Shown one piece after another: positions 11,764 to 20,126 of a stretch of 64,000 nt of DNA. Each line of letters begins with the position of its first letter. The stretch's first letter is position 1. The stretch lies in assembly GCA_015501585.1 (NCBI GenBank), contig JADNRY010000013.1, positions 496,001-560,000 on the forward strand, given 5' to 3'. Both the position numbers and the translations under genes were made by a program. Below the pieces are notes generated by a model. The model saw only the letters and a program-made list of their open reading frames with translations, was not told the origin of the DNA and made no database searches. This DNA is from Rhodocollybia butyracea (taxonomy: Eukaryota > Basidiomycota > Agaricomycetes > Agaricales > Omphalotaceae).

Positions 11764-13695
11764 TCATTGACCCCCAGGCCATTGACCCATTCCCATATTC
11801 ATGCCCATGTTGTTCATATTAATGTTCATCATATTTTCGCCATCCCAGGTGCCATCCAATCCAAAATGCCCCTGTTCTCCCCAAGCCATAGGAGGATTAA
11901 ACATTTGCATTCCACTTTGTTGGTTAAATCCCATGCCACCCATGTCATTCATGCCTCCATTTCCACCCATCCCCATCCCTAATCCTCCGGTCATGCCACC
12001 CATAACAGCTGGATTCATTCCTTGCATACCCATCCCTATATTCCCCATTAACCCCGGCCACATTTCCATGTTCATCGGGTTTCCCATTTCCATCCCGAAC
12101 GCGTGTGTATTCATGCCCATTCGTCCTCCAGGCATCGATTGTGTTCCCATCATCTGGTTTTGCACAGGCGTTGACATAACTCCCAAGCCGTGACCACGCG
12201 GGTTGAAGCCTCCGCGACCTCCGCCGTTCATGTTCATCCGTGGTCCCATGGCTGGATTCTGCATCCCCATCATGACATTACCAGATCCTCCCGCACCAAC
12301 GGTCGCCCCGGGAGCAGTGTTCGCCGATCCTGCAGCTCCAGGACGGAAGGGCGATTTGGGTCTCAAAGCATCGATATCAGCTGTCATAGGAACAACGGCT
12401 TTTCCTCCATTGACCATCTCCTTGATTCTGGCATCCCAGATTTCTCGGTCCCACTTTACAGCTTCTCCTCCCTCATTACCATCAATGAAGATGGTTCCGC
12501 TAGAGCCATGGGTCCTGTGGAGTTGTTCCTCTTCCACCTGACCAAGAACAGTGATCCATCCTCGACGCAAAGAAGATGAGGCCCGACCAAACACTTCCAG
12601 TCGGCGCATACCCAGACAAAAATTCTCGATCAGTGTGTACATCTCAGGGGGCTTACGGGTAGGATCAGATGGATCACCCTCCCAGATAATCACGTCCGTA
12701 TCTGAAGCAATAAGAGACCCAGGCCAAGTATAAGCAACTGGCAGGCTCACCAACATTACAATGGACGAACCAGCTGTCCGTTGAACGCCGAACGGTACCA
12801 CGGATACCAATAAGACAATGTTGTTTTGTTCGTGTTAGAAGAGATGTCGTAGGAGGATCTGTCTGCGCTGAAAAATAAGCTTGGAAGGTTCAAATTGAGC
12901 GAAAACCTACTCCGGGTCCCTTATTGCTACTGTGATTAGTTTTGACCCAGACAACGTCCTCGCATCTTCTATATCCCCATTTTGCGAGGACTTCTCTTCC
13001 TCGTTCCAAGCCCCCACCAGCACCACTTCCAACCCAAAGGAAGACGAAGCTCGGATCAGCTGCAAGTGTTGGCACAGGGAGTTCTTGTAGATGATCCCAT
13101 GTAAACGTGGACGAAAACGGCGGGTCAAGCAGAATGACATCGAATTTGCTTGGCGACAAAGTGTTGAGCTCGGTGAAAGGTAAATAAGAAGGCGGTAGTG
13201 AATAGTTGGCGACAGAGGTTTTCTTTAGGTTTAGTAGACGCTGTTGTTTTGGATATCTAGCAAAGTGAACATCCCGAATCCTAAAACTTTCATGTCAAAA
13301 ACTTACTCCTCAAAGCGATGTTCTGGATCTGCGCCTAGAACCCAATTCTGTGGCCATTCTCCACCATCTACGTATCGCTGGGAGTAGTCGTTCCGAATAG
13401 TTTCTTCCTCGGGAACATAATTCTTATACCGTGCAACTCGAGCACGTTTGGCTGGAGGCAAGTCTAGTCTGACAGGTGGTGCAGTTAGGTTGAGCTGAAT
13501 TGGCGAAGTTTTTGGTGAAGAAGGTGTAGGCAAAGGAGATGGAATGAGGGGAAGTCGTATGAGTTCAAGAGGGGGCGGTTGAATTGACTGAAGTTTGCGG
13601 CGGTGAGTTTGTTGAGATTGTCGGACACGGGATATTAGGGAGAAATGGAGAGCGAGAAGATCATTTGCCGAACTGATAGCTTCAGTGTTGCTCAT
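11764..13695 (-). CDS. MT-A70 family protein, METTL14/KAR4 clade, with Met/Gly/Asn-rich tail
   Basis: Relative of METTL14 and yeast Kar4, the partner subunits of the METTL3/Ime4 N6-adenosine RNA methyltransferase. Exons in transcript order are 13695-13307, 13256-12911, 12862-12751 and 12701-11764 (1785 bases, 594 residues). Residues 1-90 are low complexity, Pro/Ser/Leu-rich. The MT-A70 core follows: [11 protein letters not shown] (motif at residues 174-177), [56 protein letters not shown], and [17 protein letters not shown]. This is the METTL14 signature order. The motif is DPPF, not the EPPL of animal METTL14, so it fits the active-site pattern of adenine N6 methylases. About 180 C-terminal residues are rich in Met, Gly and Asn, recalling the RGG tail of METTL14 (one FNPRGHG and one GGGRGG are present). 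It is head-to-head with the gene at 14187. Confidence 0.92.
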
Positions 13696-14186
13696 AGATG
13701 GTGACAGTAAGCTTGAATACCCGCGCGTCTAAATAAGCTTCAGCCGACTAATTCTTAGTTCTTCATTTTATTGATTCCAACAATAAACAAGCAACATATG
13801 CCTAAACTTTAATCTAGTCGTGAATTTGAAGTTGAAAAAATGGCTGGTAGTTTCCACAATTCACAAAGGCTTATTATTATTATGACTTTGAAAGTCAATG
13901 TGGTCGTCTTTGATAGTCCTTTGATGCGCACTCTGAAACTATATAGCATATACAAATAAACCACAGTCGCGATGTAATGTAGAACGTTGGCTCAGGGCTG
14001 ATCCAAATAAAAGACCTGGCTCGTGAGAACGGTCTTTCGTTTTCTACCACAACGACCGACGCGTCAAGCCACCTAAATTTTCTTGTATCTGCTCAGTAGA
14101 ACCTTGTACGGGTTTTTGTAACGTTTTCTCTATCGTTTTCACTGACCAGAACGCCTACAGACGCGTCTTTTGATTCAATCTTTACG
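13696..14186. promoter_or_regulatory. Shared divergent promoter, MT-A70 / HMUDK-chromodomain
   Basis: This 491-base region is the only space upstream of two diverging nucleic-acid-modification-type genes. Two ACGCGT sites (14059-14064 and 14161-14166; the second sits in the palindrome AGACGCGTCT) lie within 130 bases of the plus-strand start. ACGCGT is the MluI cell-cycle box bound by fungal MBF, but the word also occurs at several unrelated places in this window, so its use here is only a suggestion. Confidence 0.45.
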
Positions 14187-15741
14187 ATGCCGCCCATCAG
14201 AACGCAGACTCCTTTCTCTGACATAGATGCTTCGGGGTCTGACGATGACACCATTGCGCTCAGCACGGACGACTCTACGCCAAAAAAGCTCTTGGATTAT
14301 TCCATGTCGCCTTTGACTGAACTGGACGATGGCAAACTGTCGACGAAGAACCATATTAGATCTCTGCGCAACCTTGCTACACGCCAATCATCTCCATATT
14401 TGGCCCCCACTCTCCGAAAATCGAATAAAAAGCATGATCCTGATACATCACCCGCTTTTATAACTGTCAATGGCCATGTGTTGCAGCCCACGATTGTATT
14501 TGACACATTCTACTACTGGTGCGCGGAACGAAATGCTATCAATGACCGTCGCAGAGCCGGTCAACCTTATCCGTGAGTTGTTAACCCTCTGGCAACGTTT
14601 TGTAGTATATTCACGTCGAGTCAGCTGGACACACGACACAATTCTCCGAGACCACTTTTTCTGCAACGTGTTCCGCGTGCTAGACAAAACCTCTCAGTAT
14701 CTTATCCAGGAGGTTATACAGAAAGGCTCACAGGTCCCCTCTGAAATCGTTTTTCGTGTGCTTCTATTCAACACATTCCTCAGGATCGAAACTTGGGAGT
14801 ATTTGGTTAGTACGCTTGGCCCTCTGACTTGGGCAAGCTACAGCCGAAAAAAGTACTTCGATGTTTTGAAGCAGAGGGTAGACACCAAACACTCACTTTA
14901 CACGGGAGCCTTTTTCCAACCTGGCCCCAACTGGGACTATCGAGAGACGTGGAGGAATCACATCATGTTCATCGAGACGATAATGACCAAGAATCTCACC
15001 GCCAAATTACAACAATCGAAATCGATGGCTGATACATACGCACTTCTCGCGGCTGAACCAGGCATGGGCCCGTTCAACTCGTTTCAACTCGTCCTCAATC
15101 TCAGCTATACCTCCTTGTTTAATTTTTCTCCGAACGATTTTGTAGTCCCTGGGCTAGGGGCCGAGGCCGGACTTCGAAAGATGTTTGGTAAATCATACAC
15201 TCGGGCCGCACAGCGTAACCCGTCTTTTGCGATTGAGGTGATGAGGTATCTCCAGGAGACTCAAGGAGAGCATTTCCATAGACTGTCGTTGGACTTCACT
15301 GGTCTTGGTCCTGATCATCTCCCAATGGATTTGGCGGACATAGAGCACTCTCTCTGTGAAGTTGACAAATATTCTCGAAGCAAGCATCCAGAAATTATAG
15401 ATCAAAAGAATGGCCGGAAAGAAAACAGAAGGAAATTCGCTCCTTCGAGCGACCTCTCTCGTGTTGATCTTGTCCTACCCGATGCTTGGTCCCACCCCAA
15501 TCGCAAAGTTGTGCGACCTTGTAACAAAATTCCTAAATTTGAACGGCACTGGACAGTGGAGAGGATCGTTGATGCTGGTGAAGATTCAAATGGAGAAGTG
15601 TCACTGAAAGTTAGATGGTTCAACTATGCTCCTAAAGACGACACTTGGGAGTCGTTAACGGATTTGCTCGAGGATGCCCCAGAGGCAGTTGATGAGTATT
15701 GGCGAAAGACGTACGGGAAGCCTTACACATGTGCAAAATGA
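14187..15741 (+). CDS. HMUDK-type helical domain (aGPT-pyrophosphorylase-like) fused to a chromodomain
   Basis: Two exons (14187-14572 and 14625-15741; 1503 bases, 500 residues). Residues 1-95 are Ser/Thr/Asp-rich and look disordered. Residues about 102-380 match what I know of the 5-hmdU DNA kinase helical domain, also called alpha-glutamyl/putrescinyl-thymine pyrophosphorylase. The sequence blocks are a W-T-x-D-xx-L entry (130-136), F-C-N-V-F-R-x-L-D-xxx-Q (141-153), the FRVLLFNTFLRIETWE helix, GMGPFNSFQ (275-283), DFVVPGLGAEAGL (300-312) and the closing DIEHSLCEVDKYSR (367-380). In phages this domain acts in making hypermodified thymines. Residues 438-490 are a chromodomain: WTVERIVDAGED, then LKVRWFNYAPKDDTWES, keeping the aromatic cage positions. 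No P-loop kinase domain is present. A nuclear, chromatin-directed role is inferred. It is convergent with the copper-fist gene. Confidence 0.82.
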
Positions 15742-16258
15742 CATCGGCATGGTTGACATGCATCGTTAATAATTGATATCCTTGGATCCATCTTGAACAT
15801 TACTCACTGAGTTATCTACTTGTCGAATATTTTGTCTAGGTCTTACAGTATATGCAGTGTGCTAGATTAAACTTTGGTTGAATACGTTCCACAAAGTGCA
15901 AGTACGCAATTATTTTTGTTGAAGTACTTCAAGTGTTAGAGGATACAGCAGCAACAGATAAATACAAATACATATTCACACATGATCTAGTAAGCGTAAA
16001 TACTTGTGCGATCAGATGGTGAAGAGAGCCCAAATAAAGAAAGTGAAGTCGAGTAAAGACCGCAAATAAACATATACTATACACAAGGACGTCGGAATCA
16101 TCGCTCATCCCAGTATTTTCACTAGCATCAGATTCTGAAAATCGATGCTGGAGAAATCAGCGCCAAAGAATCCATGTCCGACACAGAATTCGTAGTCGTC
16201 GAAGCTGGACGTTGGCGGATCACGATAGCAAGCGAGGGTGCTGTAGCCCACAAGGCCC
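15742..16258. other. Convergent 3' intergenic region
   Basis: A 517-base AT-rich stretch between two converging genes. Part of it (16128-16258) stays open in two minus-strand frames. It could be an alternative last exon of the copper-fist gene (see findings) or simply 3' UTR. Confidence 0.4.
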
Positions 16259-17576
16259 TTATTGTCGTGTGTAGTGGACGAAGTCGTCGAAAGTACCAGC
16301 GTTGCGATAGCATTGCTGAGGTTCCATGAAACCAGATGAGCCACGCAAGTTGTTCGTGAGGGAGAAGGGATCTACCCAAGCGTCTATCATGCCAACTTCA
16401 TCGGGGTGGCCCATGGTGTTGAGTGGAAACTGGTGATAAGTGGTGTCAAGAGGTGTTGCGGGCTCGGCACAGCCGGGAAGAGTCTCGGGAACTGCTTCGG
16501 TTTTAATGTTGTGAGTACCGATCCTTTCGTCGCAGTGGCTAAAGACACCAGGAACGTTGTACGGGCATGTATTCCAGGGTTCGATCTGGGCTGCGTCAAA
16601 CCCATATGGTTCCTTCCGGGGAGAAGCCATAGGTAATGAAAACTGACGCTGTCCATTCGAGTAAGTGACCTGATCTGACTTGAACTCGGGATACTTTGAG
16701 TAGAATAAATAATGATTGGGTTGGTTGGGCCGAACACGATCAGAAGCTCGACCATAAGGGCTATAGTCATGCTGTTGGTACAGGTTATGGCGGGCCATGG
16801 TACCGAAGAATGCTTCATTATAAGAGTCCACCAGAACATGGCGATATCCAGCCATCCTGTTAGACGAATGACTTGCCGTTCGCGACACCGGAGAATCCGT
16901 AGACCACGACGGGAGTGTAGTAAAGTACTCTGCCGGTGTTTTTGTATCTTTTCTCCTATTGGATGGCCTCCAAGATGAACAGAGGCAATCTGCACCTGTA
17001 GAGATGCAAGAGCAACTTCCTGTGAGGCGAAAGCATATTAGCCAAGTCTGAGCTAGACGAAACTAAATAACCGTACCGTATTCCGAGTCGGAAGACATGC
17101 TTTCCGATGAAAGCTGCGAAGCAACCGATGTTTCTATAGCACTGGGAAGACCGTTAGGGAATGCAGGTTTCTGCAACGTTCTGTTCAACCCTAAAGAGCA
17201 AAAATACGAAAAGAAAATAAGATTGGATTGTCGAGCCGGTAATATATGTATACCTCTCAGGAATACTCTTTCCTCTCTTTCCTCTTTGGGGCAAATACAT
17301 TTTACATGAACTTGTCGCTTAGCGCGTAGCTCACGACAATGCGAGCATTGAGTAATCGGGCGTCCTTTCTTTTTGATTTCGTAGAGGGGTCGGCTGGTGT
17401 GTCTACACCCACTCGTGCGATGGCCTTTGATACAAGTTTCGCTGGACACCGGCATTAGTATGGCGATCTCTCAGCGAAGAACAACGGCAACATACCAGGC
17501 GTACTTCTTTTCGTTAAATAGGATCTGCAAAAACAGATGATTAGACCAGATAACGACCAAGATATTCCCTTACCAT
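16259..17576 (-). CDS. Copper-fist transcription factor (ACE1/CUF1/MAC1 family)
   Basis: Copper-sensing DNA-binding regulator of metal homeostasis. Exons in transcript order are 17576-17574, 17524-17496, 17441-17254, 17190-17077 and 17019-16259 (1095 bases, 364 residues). The first coding exon is just the ATG. Residues 1-60 are a complete copper-fist: zinc ligands Cys11, Cys14, Cys23 and His25, the minor-groove KGRP motif (36-39), and a QCSHC cysteine pair followed by VHVKCIC. A second cysteine cluster, CSCISTGADCLC (114-125), resembles one copy of the regulatory copper-binding motif of Mac1/Cuf1, which represses at high copper, but it has six residues between the pairs and lacks the trailing Cys/His. 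The rest is Tyr/Pro/Asn-rich with no known domain. Whether it activates uptake genes or detoxification genes cannot be told from sequence. Confidence 0.92.
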
Positions 17577-19129
17577 TGTGAATCAAGGGGAGGAATTGGG
17601 GGAAGGAGAGTTACGCTGGAAACACTTCGCCAGCGACGTACGCTGTCTTTTAAACATGGAACCAGAAAGAAGAGATTACTGTATCAGAATACAATCGCAT
17701 TTTTGGTGGTTTTATGAGGAGTATTGAAATTACAGGGCCGACATACTTTGGGCGCGGACCAAATCGGGTCGACGAGTATGCTGCAAAGTGAGACTGTTCA
17801 TCTCATGGAAAGGAAGATCAAAAAAGTATGAGTATGTTTTTAGCCAAATACGTCCAAATTCCACTGTCTCGTGTCACATTTGGTCGTGCTTTTTTCAGCC
17901 TTTCAGCAGGAATCGTTGGTGAGGTAGGGTAAATTTGCAAGCTAAGCCGCTAAGCCCCGCTTCCGCATTCAGAGGAAGGAATATCCAATCGATCCAGGCT
18001 CAACTACCGATGGCTATCCATAATTAACAATAGCAAAAAGGTAGCACAGGAATACTTGCCACGCGAACACCACAGAACACCACAGGGGTAACGAGAGATT
18101 GTTCCCTTTGCGACTGTAAGTATACAGCATAAATTTCTGCTAAGTAGAGATCTGCGTCTGACTACCTTCGCAAGCCCGCTGTCAAGAGAAGTATATAATA
18201 AGGGTCGTCCGTCGTTGATAATGGACGAGACGGTGATAACTTACAGGCTGAAAAGATGAAAAAGGTCAGAGAGGGTATAACGATGTTTGGATTGTCCTTA
18301 GATAACATCATATCTTCCAAGGATCTAGCAGTAGGCGATGCACTGCGTCTGATGTTCTGTGCAAAGCAAATTGTGTAAGTAAGTAGTAATATGAATTTCC
18401 CTTTCGAAGGATGCCTTGTACTCCATAGATGGAATTCGGAAAGGACCGGAAAAAATTATTTACACTTTTCTAACCTATGCTAAGCGAAGAGATGCTCCTG
18501 TAACCCATAATCTCCCATAATGGGACCAGACGAGACCCCCAAGCTTCAAGTTGTAACGCGTCAGACTGTAACAGAAGAGTTTCGAGCACAAGGGCTATGC
18601 GCAACGTGGGCGGGTCCCGAGTATGATCTGCATTAAAATGATAATCGAGTTCTGCTCTGAATCTCAGAGGTTTTCAACCGGTATCTTCCAGTTTTGGCAG
18701 GTTTTGGCTCGTGAGGAAGCTCCCAACCCACCACCTCATCAATTGCAACGGATTTCGAATTTGAGTCCCGGGCAATGCCTATGGTGAGCCACCAAACAAA
18801 ACCACGATTGTGGTACCCGGCGCTGATCTGACTCCAAATCCTGCGATACTCCATTGTTTAGAGCTGGTGGTCAAGCTTCGCTGTTACCGCTTGCCGCATC
18901 CATGATTCTCTTTGATATTCTTCGTGGGCCAGGATAACGCCACATTGAGGCAAAAATGCGGGGGCGAGGAGAGGGGAGTAATATTACGGAGGAGTGCGAT
19001 AACAACGGGGGAGTGGCCGACTGAAAGGACTGGTTGGGCGCATTATGGGAGTATACGAGATCAAATATCGATGATTTTCAGGCGCTTATTTGAGTTGCTA
19101 AGCGCCGAATTCGGCGTTGTAGTCTTTCA
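17577..19129. promoter_or_regulatory. Long divergent intergenic region (copper-fist / SFT2)
   Basis: 1.55 kb without a supported gene. It serves both diverging promoters. I noticed a short direct repeat of the word AACACCACAG near 18065-18086 and an inverted CCCATAAT/ATTATGGG pair at 18507-18523. A 73-codon minus-strand frame (18633-18854) starts with ATG but matches nothing I know and lacks splice context. Confidence 0.4.
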
Positions 19130-20031
19130 ATGCCCTCCAACAATACTACGACAGAACAGAGTTTCCGTAGCAATCTGTCCCAGTTTGCTTGGGCCAGAGG
19201 CGTGACAGATGACTCGCAACGTTCTGAACAACCACAAGCGTCGCAAACGTCGGGTAACCCATTCTCACGGTTCTACAATGCCGTCGCTGGCGACTATATC
19301 CCTCTTCGCTCCAATGAAAGATCAAATGAAGATGAAGCCTGGCTTGCGCTGTCTAGATGGGAAAGGTATGCAGTAATACCTGGCATACATCCACATTCTT
19401 GTCTCATTTTCTTTCGATTAGGCTGTTAGGATTTGGAGCGTGTCTTCTTGGTGCTGCTGTATGTTTCTTTGTCGCGTTTTTGACCATTCTACGGTGCGTA
19501 AGTTATATCTTTCGATTTATACTGAATCGTTTACTGTGAAGTCTAGACCATCCAAATTTGCGCTAGCATTCAGGTGAGAATGCAGCTTAACGTTATTCAT
19601 CGTAGCTGACTCTTTCGTGCAGTTTAGGGAGTCTGTTGGTTATGATAGGGCAAGTGTTTCATGTCATTGACTCAGGCAATCACTCTCATACCTGCGGCGT
19701 CATAGTTTTTCAGTCCTCATAGGCCCTATAAACCACTTGAAGCATCTGGTGTCAAAAGAGCGACTGCCTTTCACTCTCATATACTTTGGGAGTTTGGGCT
19801 CTACGCTACTTTTTTCACTTTATTTTCACTCTTTCTTCGGGTCTCTGATTAGTGGGATAGTGCAGGTGCGTCTGGGCGTTTGGGGTTTTTGGGCTTGTCG
19901 GTGAATCTCAATTCGTTTAGGTCGTGGCGCTAGTGGCTTATATTCTTGCGTACTTTCCTGGTGGAACACAAACACTGAGAATGGGAGGAAGCTTTTTCTT
20001 ACGCGGCGCTGGAAGTTTGCTCCCTCGGTAA
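19130..20031 (+). CDS. SFT2: SFT2-like vesicle transport protein
   Basis: Four-pass Golgi membrane protein of the Got1/Sft2 family, which helps fusion of endosome-derived vesicles with the Golgi. Exons are 19130-19365, 19422-19493, 19547-19573, 19623-19649, 19706-19865 and 19921-20031 (633 bases, 210 residues). About 80 hydrophilic residues come first. Four hydrophobic segments follow: LLGFGACLLGAAVCFFVAFLTIL; ALAFSLGSLLVMIGFSVLIGP; the segment after PFTLIYFGSLGSTLLFSLYFH; and SGIVQVVALVAYILAYFPGG. The family signature YFPGG and the closing FLRGAGSLLP are present. Intron 4 begins with GCAAGT, a GC-AG intron, and its two neighbouring exons are 27 bases each. It is convergent with NUP192, 95 bases away. 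Confidence 0.94.
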
Positions 20032-20126
20032 TGAATCAGCTGTACAATTATTACTTGGCACATGTAGAACCATTTTACCCTTGGATCAAGACAGATAAAC
20101 TATAATATCCAACGCTACAGCTAACG

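Noticed and set aside
11801..12541. Long open frames antisense to the MT-A70 tail
   Set aside because: They are mirror images of the Met/Gly/Asn-rich coding sequence on the other strand.
14059..14166. Two ACGCGT boxes as MBF-type cell-cycle sites
   Set aside because: The six-base palindrome appears at roughly ten other unrelated places in the window, about as expected by chance; kept only as a comment in the promoter entry.
15160..15200. Possible Walker A (GLRKMFGKS) in the HMUDK-chromodomain protein
   Set aside because: The spacing is G-x5-GKS, not G-x4-GK[ST], it lies inside the conserved helical-domain block, and no Walker B or kinase fold follows.
18633..18854. 73-codon minus-strand frame with ATG
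   Set aside because: No known domain, no splice partners, and located in a long divergent promoter region.
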